Positions 16,031 to 24,147 of a DNA stretch of 39,607 bases are shown here, in pieces (position 1 is the stretch's first letter; each line of letters starts with the position of its first letter). Under the pieces are notes generated by a model. That model did no database searches and was not told the DNA's origin. It was given only the letters and a program-made list of their open reading frames with translations. The stretch comes from an uncultured Candidatus Poseidoniales archaeon (GTDB taxonomy: Archaea; Thermoplasmatota; Poseidoniia; Poseidoniales; Poseidoniaceae), in the NCBI GenBank assembly GCA_905182635.1, contig CAJJCM010000014.1, forward strand, positions 1 to 39,607, given 5' to 3'. Position numbers and translations under genes: made by a program.

Positions 16031-16225
16031 ATGACAAATCATGATGAAGAGATTCTACGAATGGCTGCCATTGCTGCAGTCTTTTCCATGCTCGCCCAAA
16101 GCGGAGATGACCCGAGCCAAATCGCTCGTAAACCAGGCCTTGCATGGTCTCAAGACCATCGCAGAATGAATATGGGCCTTTCCTCACTAATGCAGAAACG
16201 AGCAAGCCGCTCCCCTTGGAAGTGA
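16031..16225 (+). CDS. Small protein of the carboxylase operon, unknown (possible linker subunit)
   Basis: A 64-residue protein with an amphipathic or weakly hydrophobic helix near the start (ILRMAAIAAVFSMLAQ, about 8-23) and a basic, unstructured C-terminus. It starts 9 bases after pccB, with GAGGCGG upstream, and ends 4 bases before the biotin carrier, so it is clearly part of the operon. Other biotin-dependent enzymes carry small accessory subunits (OadG in decarboxylases, epsilon subunits in actinobacterial carboxylases) at this place. Position and the Ala-rich helix are compatible with such a role, but I see no recognisable homology. Confidence 0.75.
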   Translation: MTNHDEEILRMAAIAAVFSMLAQSGDDPSQIARKPGLAWSQDHRRMNMGLSSLMQKRASRSPWK

Positions 16226-16229
16226 AACT

Positions 16230-16631
16230 ATGACTGAGACAAGAAAAGTGATTGTTGACGGAACTGAATTTGAAGTCCTTATTGACGGTGAAGGTACCTC
16301 TTGGTCAGCCACCGTTGAAGGAAAAACATTCCAAATCGAAATACCTGATGCTGCTCCGATGGCAAAAAAGAAAAGAAGTGGAAGTGGAAAAAAGAAGAAA
16401 TCGGGGACTGTTTCAGCAAATATTCCCGGCAAAGTGGTCACCGTAGAAGTCAATGTTGGTGATGAAGTTGTTGAAGGGCAAGTCATTCTTATTCTTGAAG
16501 CAATGAAAATGCAGAACGAAATTCAAGCACCTGTTTCAGGAACCGTCGTCACAGTAAGTTGTGAAGAAGGACAAGCAATTGAGGCGAATATACCTTTGGT
16601 CGTTATCGAACCTATTCCAGAAGTGGAATGA
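16230..16631 (+). CDS. Biotin carboxyl carrier protein
   Basis: A 133-residue carrier. The N-terminal part (about 1-45) is a small beta-rich segment. A Lys/Ser/Gly-rich linker (about 45-60) leads to a biotinyl domain (61-130). The biotin attachment motif is EAMKMQNE with Lys93, in the expected ILILEAMKMQNEI context, and the matching glycines of the barrel are present. It carries carboxybiotin from a biotin carboxylase to the carboxyltransferase encoded upstream. It begins 4 bases after the 64-residue gene and ends the operon; direct repeats follow directly. Confidence 0.95.
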   Translation: MTETRKVIVDGTEFEVLIDGEGTSWSATVEGKTFQIEIPDAAPMAKKKRSGSGKKKKSGTVSANIPGKVVTVEVNVGDEVVEGQVILILEAMKMQNEIQAPVSGTVVTVSCEEGQAIEANIPLVVIEPIPEVE

Positions 16632-16634
16632 TCT

Positions 16635-16800
16635 TTCAATTTTTGAAGGAAAGTTTGATTCTTTTTCAATTTACGTAGGAGCGTTGGATTCTTTCAATTT
16701 GCGTAGGAGAGTTGGATTCTTTCAATTTCCGTAGGAGAGTTCAATTCTTTCAATTTTTAAAGGAAAGTTTGATTCTTTTTCAATTTTTCAAAGGATATTT
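16635..16800. repeat. Six direct repeats of 28 or 30 bp in an intergenic region
   Basis: Units start with TTCAATTT at 16635, 16665, 16693, 16721, 16749 and 16779. Spacing is 30, 28, 28, 28 and 30. A unit reads roughly TTCAATTT-4N-AGGAnAGTT, then nGATTCT; 30-base units carry two extra T in the T-tract. Units 1 and 5 are nearly identical (differing at one base or so), as are 3 and 4. The last unit decays. There is no reading frame, since the spacing is not a multiple of three. The block directly follows the biotin carrier stop and precedes the gene at 16849. It may be a termination region, a protein-binding array or a replication-slippage remnant. Confidence 0.85.
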
Positions 16801-16848
16801 CTTAGGTTGAATACGACCATTAAAGACCTGTAAGCCTCTGTCAGTGTC

Positions 16849-17088
16849 ATGGGCGGCTCAGCGGTATGTGATTTCCTCGGATGTGGGGAAGAAGGAACCA
16901 TTGTATCTCGTCTTTCACCTGAAGGTTTTCTTGTAGCAACAGGTAAGAAAGCCTATTCCTTTCGAGAGGCTTACCGCCGATTCCACTATTGCGGCAATCA
17001 CCATGATGAATTAATGAGCGGTGTATGGTCACGAGTGCGTAAACCAGAAGACAAAAAAGAAGGTCATGTTGCACCGACTGCGATTTGA
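16849..17088 (+). CDS. Small Cys/His protein, possible zinc binder
   Basis: A 79-residue protein. Cys7 and Cys12 (VCDFLGC) with Cys48 and His51/His52 (HYCGNHHDE) give a plausible four-ligand metal site. The region between is basic and aromatic (KKAYSFREAYRRFHYC). It may be a compact zinc-binding domain. I do not recognise a named family. The ATG at 16849 follows the repeat block with no obvious ribosome-binding site. It ends 44 bases before the preferred start of the large secreted protein on the same strand, so the two may be co-transcribed. Codon use looks normal for the window. Confidence 0.65.
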   Translation: MGGSAVCDFLGCGEEGTIVSRLSPEGFLVATGKKAYSFREAYRRFHYCGNHHDELMSGVWSRVRKPEDKKEGHVAPTAI

Positions 17089-17132
17089 TTTCAAGTAGAG
17101 AGTCTCTTAAACTACCACTTAATCGCTGGTTT

Positions 17133-20100
17133 ATGTCCTCTTTAGCGAGTTCAACGAACCCGAGTAAAATCACCACCCTCTTTTTGGCACTGATGCTTGT
17201 ATTTACCACCCTTACTTTGGTAGCTCCAACTGTATCTGCTGTAGGTGCAAATCAAAACGACCTCGGCTCGGGGATGGACCTTCCCGATAACTCAACCTCA
17301 ATCAACAGTTCAGGTGCCATGGTGAACTGGAATGGTATGTCTCCTTTGTCATCAGGGACCAGTTATGCAGAATTAGATGTAGGTGATGACGAGGATTGGA
17401 TTGGTTTTACCCTCAATGCAAATGAAGGTTTGACGGTTCAAATTTCTTACAATTCGTCTTTTACTTCATCCAACGGCTCCACCTTTACCAATGATTTCGA
17501 ATTGTGGATGTACGATTCATCCATGAATGCGATTGATTCTTCAATCAACAATAACCCTGAGATTGTCTCAACCAACGCTTCACAGTCGACGGCTGGCCAT
17601 GGTGGCACAATTTACATCAAGATCGTTCGATATTCGGGATATGGGTCCTATGCCTTTGACGCTTGGTCGTTCAGTACTTCATCGAGCAATGGTACAGGTG
17701 GAAATGGTACAACAACGCCAACCAATTGTTCTGGCGCCGGAACACTCGTCTCAGATATTCTTGAACCAAACGACTCTACTGCTACTGCATCCCAATCGTC
17801 AACATTGCCTGTCGTTTGTACTGGCCTTTCAATTCACACCTCCTCGGATCAAGATTACTTTGAAATCGACATGATAGCAGGAGTGACCTACTATGCAAAT
17901 ATTACATTTATTGGTTCCAATGGTGATATCGACACCAATTGGAATACTGCAGCAGGAAATTATCTTTCAAGTTCGGGCTCGACTGGGAGTGTCGAGTCGA
18001 TGACCGTCACTTCTACATCCAACCAAACCACTTATTTGCAAGTATTTGGGTACAGTGGAGCCACAAATATCTATGCTATTTCCATTACCACGAATTTACC
18101 TGGTGGAGGACAAAGTTTTCAGTCCGTTTCTGTCACCATGACCAATACAACACATTCGATGCTTGAATTTACAGGATTGACGGTTGGAGATTCATACCTC
18201 TATAATCATTCTTCAGTCCAATATTTCTTGAATGATACTGAAAGTTGGTCTGCATCAACCAATGGAACTGTCAATGCAACAGCGACAACAATGATGGCCA
18301 ATATAACTTCAGCGAGTCCAATGATGGTAGAATCTGATTTCTGTTCCACATCTGTACTAAAAGATTCAATGGGTTTAATGCTTGATGAAGATGATGATTG
18401 TATCTACATCGAACTACTCGAAGCCTCTGCTACATCTTCGACGACTGGTGTTATTGATGCAACCAATCTAAGCGCAAATACCGACTATAACCTTTGGTGG
18501 TTTGTCTTTGATACCAACGAATTCGATATGAATTATACCAACTCGATGAATATAGATATGGCTTTGGCAGCATCAATAATTGACCAAATGAACGTCACGT
18601 TCACCACCTCTACCTTGACCACAAAATCGTGGCAAGTGGCATGGAATGGACCTACAACGCTGTATGAGCATGTATTCGTGGCTTTACTTTCCTACAACAA
18701 TACTCCTGTTAACCTCACGGCATTTGATGGGTTTATCGGATTCCATGATGATGAATTCATTCCACAACTCCCGACCATGTTGATCGACTCCTATTCGACA
18801 AGTTCGACTTCTTCAACCAATGATGTGATGGTCAAAGGTAGTGACCTTGTAACTGGAGATCAATACAAATACCAAATCTCAGTCACCGATAGTTCAGGTG
18901 CTTCATTCGCAACTTCAGTTCTCACGAACTTTACTGCAACTGCTCAAAACATGAGCATGCCGACATTTACCTATGCGACACCAAACATGAGTGGCATTTA
19001 CTGCGCAGTAGTAAATCTCTACTCGGCTACAAGTGTTCAATTGATAGGCGACAGTGATTGTTTCTCATTGACCATCGATAATGATAATGATGGTGTTGCC
19101 AATGAATACGACCTTTGTGCTAACACAACTGCAGGCGCAATCGTCGACCAAGACGGCTGTGAACTTTCCCAAAAGGACTCTGATAATGATGGTTACAATG
19201 ACCTCATCGATGCATTCCCTTACGACAGTAGTCAATACTCCGATATGGATGGCGATGGCTATGGAGATGACCCAACGGGTAATTCACCCGATGCATTCCC
19301 ACTCGATAGTTCACAATGGGATGACCAAGACGCCGATGGCTACGGAGATAATCCAAACGGTAACTCATCCGATGCTTTCCCAACCGATTCAACCCAATGG
19401 GCTGACCAAGATGGTGATGGATACGGAGATAATGCTGCAGGAAATTACGCAGATGAATACCCTACAGACTCCACACAATGGATGGACTCGGATGGTGATG
19501 GATTCGGTGACAATTCAACAGGGACCAATGGCGATGCTTTCCCTTCCGATTCAACCCAATGGGCAGACCAAGATGGTGATGGCTACGGCGATAATCCTGC
19601 CGGAACATCACCTGATTCATTCCCAACTGATTCGACGCAATGGTCCGATTCAGATAGTGATGGCTACGGAGACAATCCAAACGGCAACAACGGTGATGCA
19701 TTCCCAACTGATTCAACCCAATGGACTGACCAAGATGACGACGGTTATGGCGACAATCAAGCAGGAAACGACCCTGATGCTTTCCCAATGGATGGAACTC
19801 AATGGGAAGATGCTGATGAAGACGGATATGGCGACAACCAAAATGGAAACGCTGCTGACCGATTCCCTGCTGAACCGACGCAATGGTTCGATGCAGATGG
19901 TGATGGCTACGGTGACAATTCAAACGGTGATACTCCTGACCATTGCCTCGATACACCTGCAGGTCAAGCAGTTGATTCAATGGGATGTTCCGAGCAACAG
20001 AAAGACGACGACCTCGATGGTATTAGCAACGATCTCGATGCTTGCCCAACCACACCACCGGGTGAGAGTGTCGATGAAACTGGATGTTCAGGCTCTCAAG

Positions 20101-21242
20101 AAGACAGTGATAACGATGGAGTCATGGATGCATTTGACGCTTGTCCAATGACATCACTCGGCTCTTCAGTGGACATTACTGGATGCGCTGATATGCAACT
20201 CGACACCGATGCAGATGAAATCAACGACCAATTGGATGAATGTCCAACAACTCCACCTGCAACAAAAGTCAATGGCGTTGGCTGTTCAGCCGCTGAACGT
20301 GATACTGATGACGATGGCGTCAATGATATGGATGACATTTGTCCAATGACAGGAAACGACGATGAAGCAGATAGCAATGGTTGTTCAGATGCTCAGCGTG
20401 ATGATGATAATGATGCAATCATGAACGATGATGATGACTGTGCAGATACTGATGTTGGCATCGTGACGAACTCGACCGGCTGTGCTGAATATCAAAAGGA
20501 CGATGATAAAGATATGATTGACAACACAATCGACACTTGCCCGGCAACACCTGCTGGAGAACAAGTCAACAACAGAGGGTGCGCTGAATCTCAACTTGAC
20601 CTCGACAACGATGCAATCAACAACCACAAAGATCTGTGTCCAAGTACCGATGAAGAACATGGAGTTGACCTCGATGGATGCTCTGAATATCAAAAAGACG
20701 ATGACGACGATGGCGTTAAAAATATCGACGATGATTGTCTCTTAACACCAACAGAAAGCATAGTTTTCGAAGATGGTTGTGCTTTAACGCAAATGGACAC
20801 GGACAAAGATGGCGTCAATGATGCTGAAGATGATTTCCCATTGGACCGTAATGAAACGTCAGACTTGGACGGAGACGGTGTCTCTGATACCTATGATTAC
20901 TATCCTGCAGATCCTGCCCGTTTTGAACAGGACGAGGAAGGGAGTGGGTTTGGACTTCTTTACGCCATTCTTGCCCTCTTGGCACTCTGTGCCCTTGGTG
21001 CCCTACTCATTGTTCGAAAGAACCAGGGAGCCATTGTAGACAGTTCCCCATTCGCTGCTCAAAATTATACTGATTCAGCGACTGATTCAAACATGGGATT
21101 CGAATCAACGAAGGAACTACCTTCGATTGCGCAAGAACCTCAACAATGGGAAGAAAATGGCGTGAATTGGTCCAAAGCTGCTGATGGAAGTTTGACGTAT
21201 TACGATACGACATCAGGCACTTGGATTGCTTACCAAGGCTGA
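17133..21242 (+). CDS. Large secreted, membrane-anchored protein with pre-peptidase-like domains and calcium-binding (TSP3-like) repeats
   Basis: A 1369-residue surface protein. A signal peptide (about 1-36, TLFLALMLVFTTLTLVAPTVSA) is followed by two domains like bacterial pre-peptidase C-terminal domains (about 70-195 and 205-325) with DEDWIGF and DQDYFEI cores. A Thr/Ser/Asn-rich beta region with many N-x-S/T sites follows. Nine repeats of 27 residues (about 703-945, core DGDGYGDN and AFPTDSTQW) come next, then about eight longer repeats with paired Cys (GC..., D-x-D-x-DG, CP.TP). All are Asp-rich loops of the TSP type-3 kind and should bind calcium. A membrane helix (about 1272-1292) precedes a cytoplasmic tail ending in a WW-like segment. 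The start at 17133 gives a proper signal peptide; the frame extends to a TTG at 17085. Confidence 0.88.
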   Translation: MSSLASSTNPSKITTLFLALMLVFTTLTLVAPTVSAVGANQNDLGSGMDLPDNSTSINSSGAMVNWNGMSPLSSGTSYAELDVGDDEDWIGFTLNANEGLTVQISYNSSFTSSNGSTFTNDFELWMYDSSMNAIDSSINNNPEIVSTNASQSTAGHGGTIYIKIVRYSGYGSYAFDAWSFSTSSSNGTGGNGTTTPTNCSGAGTLVSDILEPNDSTATASQSSTLPVVCTGLSIHTSSDQDYFEIDMIAGVTYYANITFIGSNGDIDTNWNTAAGNYLSSSGSTGSVESMTVTSTSNQTTYLQVFGYSGATNIYAISITTNLPGGGQSFQSVSVTMTNTTHSMLEFTGLTVGDSYLYNHSSVQYFLNDTESWSASTNGTVNATATTMMANITSASPMMVESDFCSTSVLKDSMGLMLDEDDDCIYIELLEASATSSTTGVIDATNLSANTDYNLWWFVFDTNEFDMNYTNSMNIDMALAASIIDQMNVTFTTSTLTTKSWQVAWNGPTTLYEHVFVALLSYNNTPVNLTAFDGFIGFHDDEFIPQLPTMLIDSYSTSSTSSTNDVMVKGSDLVTGDQYKYQISVTDSSGASFATSVLTNFTATAQNMSMPTFTYATPNMSGIYCAVVNLYSATSVQLIGDSDCFSLTIDNDNDGVANEYDLCANTTAGAIVDQDGCELSQKDSDNDGYNDLIDAFPYDSSQYSDMDGDGYGDDPTGNSPDAFPLDSSQWDDQDADGYGDNPNGNSSDAFPTDSTQWADQDGDGYGDNAAGNYADEYPTDSTQWMDSDGDGFGDNSTGTNGDAFPSDSTQWADQDGDGYGDNPAGTSPDSFPTDSTQWSDSDSDGYGDNPNGNNGDAFPTDSTQWTDQDDDGYGDNQAGNDPDAFPMDGTQWEDADEDGYGDNQNGNAADRFPAEPTQWFDADGDGYGDNSNGDTPDHCLDTPAGQAVDSMGCSEQQKDDDLDGISNDLDACPTTPPGESVDETGCSGSQEDSDNDGVMDAFDACPMTSLGSSVDITGCADMQLDTDADEINDQLDECPTTPPATKVNGVGCSAAERDTDDDGVNDMDDICPMTGNDDEADSNGCSDAQRDDDNDAIMNDDDDCADTDVGIVTNSTGCAEYQKDDDKDMIDNTIDTCPATPAGEQVNNRGCAESQLDLDNDAINNHKDLCPSTDEEHGVDLDGCSEYQKDDDDDGVKNIDDDCLLTPTESIVFEDGCALTQMDTDKDGVNDAEDDFPLDRNETSDLDGDGVSDTYDYYPADPARFEQDEEGSGFGLLYAILALLALCALGALLIVRKNQGAIVDSSPFAAQNYTDSATDSNMGFESTKELPSIAQEPQQWEENGVNWSKAADGSLTYYDTTSGTWIAYQG
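19239..19967 (+). repeat. Nine 81-bp tandem repeats inside the calcium-repeat protein gene
   Basis: The DNA encodes nine consecutive 27-residue units of the pattern D-x-D-x-DGYGDN-x3-N-x2-DAFPTDSTQW. Nucleotide identity between units is high in the GATGG.TACGG.GATAA core and lower in between, so copies have diverged while the Asp ligands are kept. The last unit changes to a Cys-containing ending (DHCLDTP) and leads into the second repeat family. Because every unit is 81 bases, long open frames also appear in the other frames and on the reverse strand here. Confidence 0.85.
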
Positions 21243-21306
21243 TTTTAACGTGTGAAGCACATCGATGCAGAGAAAAGTCTCATCAACGACGATTCAGTCC
21301 AGTTGT

Positions 21307-21768
21307 ATGATGCAACGGCGAGTTCTCCTCATGCGGCACGCCGAAAGCAGCAGTGATGGTGCTTCATCGGACCATCAAAGACCACTTAATCCAAGAGGAA
21401 CAAAAGATGCTCCTCGAATTGCACATACTTTGCAGCGTTTGAATTGGATTCCAACTCGGGTATTTGTCAGTGATTCAAAGCGAACGTTGGACACGCTTGA
21501 AGGCATGAAAACTGTCTTTGACCAGATGGACATCCAAACGATGGAATCTCTCTATCTTGCACCTGTAACCACACTTCTTGAATGCGTGCAAACTGCCAAC
21601 GAAGAAGAAGTCCTCCTCATTCTTTCACACAACCCAGGGACAGAACTTGCATTGTATGAACTCACAGGAGAATACCATGTCATGCCACCCGCAGCATGTG
21701 CTCTACTCGTCTACCAAGATGGTAAATGGCATTGCCAACGCATACTGCGACCAAAAGAACTTGATTAG
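21307..21768 (+). CDS. SixA-like phosphohistidine phosphatase (histidine phosphatase superfamily)
   Basis: A 153-residue phosphatase. The phosphate-binding motif RHA is in RRVLLMRHAESS (R10, H11), with a second catalytic His in LLILSHNPGTE (about 107-117). NPRG and SDSKRTLDT segments supply the usual Arg residues. Length and motifs fit the SixA branch, which removes phosphate from phosphohistidine proteins; the real substrate here is unknown. ATG at 21307 gives the family-type N-terminus; an in-frame ATG at 21265 would add 14 residues with no family resemblance. Its stop overlaps the stop of the convergent next gene within TTAG. Confidence 0.88.
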   Translation: MMQRRVLLMRHAESSSDGASSDHQRPLNPRGTKDAPRIAHTLQRLNWIPTRVFVSDSKRTLDTLEGMKTVFDQMDIQTMESLYLAPVTTLLECVQTANEEEVLLILSHNPGTELALYELTGEYHVMPPAACALLVYQDGKWHCQRILRPKELD

Positions 21769-21986
21769 TATGAATCAGAAATTGGGCATGTGCTGTAACC
21801 CAATGCCCGATAAATGTAGCAATTCCCTGAAATGGCATTGAACAAAAGAGCCCCTGCAGTAGCCAAAAGCACAACCCCTATCATGGAGGATATGTCTACA
21901 CTGATTGCTAGAATAATGAGAACGATACCAACGATAGCACGTATTTTTCGGTCTTTACCGCTTTGATTGGTTACAATAAGATCCAT
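21765..21986 (-). CDS. DUF2892/YgaP-type small membrane protein
   Basis: A 73-residue protein with a GKDRKIRAIVG start of the DUF2892 type, two membrane helices (about 17-33 and 35-52) and the family's closing pattern C..YRALGYSTCP. Members are often linked to rhodanese or sulfur handling, but the function of the stand-alone form is not established. It starts 12 bases after the glutamate dehydrogenase stop on the same strand, so it is probably co-transcribed with it. Confidence 0.8.
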   Translation of the reverse strand: MDLIVTNQSGKDRKIRAIVGIVLIILAISVDISSMIGVVLLATAGALLFNAISGNCYIYRALGYSTCPISDSY

Positions 21987-21998
21987 AGTATCACTAAT

Positions 21999-23354
21999 TC
22001 AAACGACGCCATGAGCCATCATGGCTTCAGCGACTTTCAAGAAACCAGCAACGTTTGCTCCAAATACATAGTCACCAGGGCGACCATACTTTTCGGCTGT
22101 TTCAGCAGCATTCTTGTGGATATTGACCATGATATTGTCGAGCTTTGCATCGACTTCTTCTCGAGACCATCCATAACGAAGGGAATTTTGTGACATTTCA
22201 AGACCGGAGGTAGCAACACCACCAGCATTACTTGCCTTACCTGGTGCAAACATGACACCACTGTGTTGGAACAATTCAACTGCTTCAGGGGTGCACGGCA
22301 TGTTGGCACCTTCTACAACAGCAATCACATTGTTATCAATAAGCATTTTCGCTTCTGCAACATTTATTTCGTTTTGTGTAGCGCATGGAAGAGCAACATC
22401 GACATTTACGCCCCAAATCTCGTTTGTAGAGGGCTCAGGTGCAGAGGCTGTGAAGGTTGCACTGCTGAATTCAGCAACATATTCCGAAATACGGCCGCGT
22501 CGGTTATTCTTAAGATCCATTATCCAAGCCAACTTCTCCCGGTTGATTCCTTCTGAGTCATGAATGAATCCACTTGAGTCCGACATGGTAACAGGTATTC
22601 CACCGAGGTCGAGAACCTTTTCGCAAGCGAATTGTGCAACGTTACCGGAACCGGAAATTGAAACGGTTATACCGTCGAAGGATTTCCCTTTTGTTGAGAG
22701 CATTTCACGAGCAAAGTAAACTAAACCGTAGCCAGTTGCTTCAGGTCGAATCAAGGAACCACCATATGAATGGCCCTTTCCAGTTAAGACACCTGCTTGG
22801 AATTCGTTTCGGAGTTTCTTATACATCCCAAACATGTATCCGATTTCACGTCCACCAACACCGATATCTCCGGCTGGAATGTCACAGTTGTGTCCAATGT
22901 GCCGCCAAAGTTCCATCATAAAGGACTGACAAAAGCGCATGACTTCTGAATCAGATTTTCCTTTCGGGTTGAAATCAGCACCACCTTTGCCGCCACCCAA
23001 TGGAAGGCCAGTCAACGAATTCTTGAAAATTTGCTCGAATGCAAGGAATTTCATGATTGAAGCATTGACGCTTGGGTGGAATCGAAGTCCGCCTTTGTAA
23101 GGGCCAATAGCACCGTTGAATTGGATTCGGTATCCACGATTTACTTGGACATGACCTGCATCGTCGACCCAAGGAACTCGGAAATGAATGAGGCGTTCAG
23201 GTTCAACAATTCGTTCAACAATTGAACGGTATTCAGGGTGTGCTTTGATTACAGGCTCAAGCGATTCTAAGACTTCCCAAACGGCTTGATGAAATTCAGG
23301 TTGGTCAGGGTCTCGGGCAACCACTAATTCATAGATTTCTTTTGTTACACTCAT
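21999..23354 (-). CDS. gdhA: Glutamate dehydrogenase, hexameric NADP-type
   Basis: A 451-residue enzyme, the usual length for the 450-residue bacterial-type hexameric GDH. It converts 2-oxoglutarate + NH4+ to glutamate, or the reverse. Substrate-site segments are PYKGGLRFHPSVN, the catalytic-Lys stretch GGGKGGADFNPKGKS and PAGDIGVGGREIGYMFG. The coenzyme-binding loop is SISGSGNVAQ, preceding a SDSSGF turn that is more NADP- than NAD-like. C-terminal SNAGGVATSGLEMSQN is conserved. ATG at 23354 is taken as the start because the 21 upstream in-frame codons lack family resemblance. A 115-base gap upstream holds a perfect palindrome near a TATA-like stretch, suggesting its own regulated promoter. 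Confidence 0.96.
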   Translation of the reverse strand: MSVTKEIYELVVARDPDQPEFHQAVWEVLESLEPVIKAHPEYRSIVERIVEPERLIHFRVPWVDDAGHVQVNRGYRIQFNGAIGPYKGGLRFHPSVNASIMKFLAFEQIFKNSLTGLPLGGGKGGADFNPKGKSDSEVMRFCQSFMMELWRHIGHNCDIPAGDIGVGGREIGYMFGMYKKLRNEFQAGVLTGKGHSYGGSLIRPEATGYGLVYFAREMLSTKGKSFDGITVSISGSGNVAQFACEKVLDLGGIPVTMSDSSGFIHDSEGINREKLAWIMDLKNNRRGRISEYVAEFSSATFTASAPEPSTNEIWGVNVDVALPCATQNEINVAEAKMLIDNNVIAVVEGANMPCTPEAVELFQHSGVMFAPGKASNAGGVATSGLEMSQNSLRYGWSREEVDAKLDNIMVNIHKNAAETAEKYGRPGDYVFGANVAGFLKVAEAMMAHGVV

Positions 23355-23390
23355 ATTAGCACCATTTACGTATTGTATGAGCCGTGCCAA

Positions 23391-23405
23391 AGAAAGGCCC
23401 TTTCT
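23391..23405 (-). promoter_or_regulatory. 15-base palindrome in the gdhA promoter region
   Basis: AGAAAGGCCCTTTCT is a 7-base perfect inverted repeat around one central base, 37-51 bases upstream of the gdhA ATG. On the minus strand it overlaps a TATA-like ACTTAGAAAG (about 23397-23408). A regulator bound here would compete with promoter recognition, so this is a reasonable operator candidate for nitrogen control. This is based on sequence symmetry and position only. Confidence 0.4.
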
Positions 23406-23469
23406 AAGTATTACCATTCAAAGTGCTCCTTACAACACTGGTTTGAGGGCGTTTGATATCCTGCAACAG

Positions 23470-23916
23470 TCAAAAAGGGCAAACTGTATTGAACCGCTTC
23501 AATCGTTCAAGTCGTCGAACACCGTTTGAATCAATCTCTGCCATGGCGTGGATTGCTTCTTCTATCATGGCATGCTGATCTTCTTGAATCCCAATAAAAG
23601 TTCGAAGTGCAGTGAGCATAGACCATTCATCTTCTGTGATGACTTCATCATCCAAAGCGGCGATGAGAGCTGATTGGTACGTCGTCGCATCACCAAGATG
23701 GTGTCCTGAATAATCAAATTCAGTTCCATCGAATGGGTTGGTTTCCTCTCCACGAACAACTGCAAGACAGAATGCGGTATCGCTCGGATGGATACCAAGA
23801 GCAACTGCAAGAACATGCAAGATGCTTGCTTCATCATCAGTTATGATCGAATCTTCCATCGCACTGGTGAGCGTTCGTAAGTAGAGATAGAGACCTCGGG
23901 ATGGTTCAAGAGCCAT
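23470..23916 (-). CDS. TerB-like helical protein with two internal repeats
   Basis: A 148-residue acidic, all-helical protein with two similar halves. One reads LTSAMEDSIITDDEASILHV (about 16-35) followed by ALGI. The other reads IAALDDEVITEDEWSMLTAL (about 84-103) followed by FIGI. The D-x-x-I-T-x-D-E pattern in each half recalls TerB-like or EF-hand-like folds that may bind metal. The function is unknown. It is upstream of gdhA on the same strand but 115 bases away, with a likely gdhA promoter between. Confidence 0.7.
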   Translation of the reverse strand: MALEPSRGLYLYLRTLTSAMEDSIITDDEASILHVLAVALGIHPSDTAFCLAVVRGEETNPFDGTEFDYSGHHLGDATTYQSALIAALDDEVITEDEWSMLTALRTFIGIQEDQHAMIEEAIHAMAEIDSNGVRRLERLKRFNTVCPF

Positions 23917-23993
23917 GAAGGATGCTGAAGTCGCCCGTATTAGAATGTTCTACTGCAAACTCAAGATTGTACTCAATACCAATATATCGTCAC

Positions 23994-24003
23994 TTGTATA
24001 CAA
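23994..24003. promoter_or_regulatory. Palindrome TTGTATACAA in divergent control region
   Basis: The perfect 10-base palindrome lies in the 231-base gap between the TerB-like gene and the RHH regulator. A second short symmetry, GGTGTAATCACC, occurs at 24061-24072. RHH proteins typically bind short palindromes near their own promoter, so these are candidate operators for the adjacent regulator. No other feature was seen in the first half of the gap. Confidence 0.35.
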
Positions 24004-24103
24004 AAATACCCAAGCCTCATGGTAAAAGTCCTTTGAATAGGGCACTGTAAACCATTTCACGGTGTAATCACCTGTTAGTCAAATCGTCATCAATAAGAAT
24101 ACA

Positions 24104-24112
24104 TTCATATAC
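24104..24112 (+). promoter_or_regulatory. TATA-like promoter of the RHH regulator gene
   Basis: TTCATATAC lies 36-44 bases upstream of the ATG at 24148. With archaeal spacing, transcription would start near 24133 and leave a short leader containing the strong ribosome-binding site GGAGGA (7 bases before the ATG). Confidence 0.5.
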
Positions 24113-24147
24113 CGTCCGGCCTACCCACTGGATACGGAGGAATCAAA

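Noticed and set aside
16635-16800. CRISPR array
   Set aside because: The repeats are contiguous with only about four variable bases, with no unique spacers of usual length and no cas genes nearby.
19081-20151. A 356-codon open frame in another phase over the calcium-repeat gene, and matching reverse-strand frames at 19204-19392 and 19462-19980
   Set aside because: Repeat units of 81 bases keep wrong frames open by periodicity. The product is a low-complexity M/T/Q/H-rich repeat with no start signal, while the main frame has a signal peptide, domains and a membrane anchor.
23360-23417. 21-residue N-terminal extension of glutamate dehydrogenase
   Set aside because: The extension has no resemblance to the family and would translate the palindromic promoter region.
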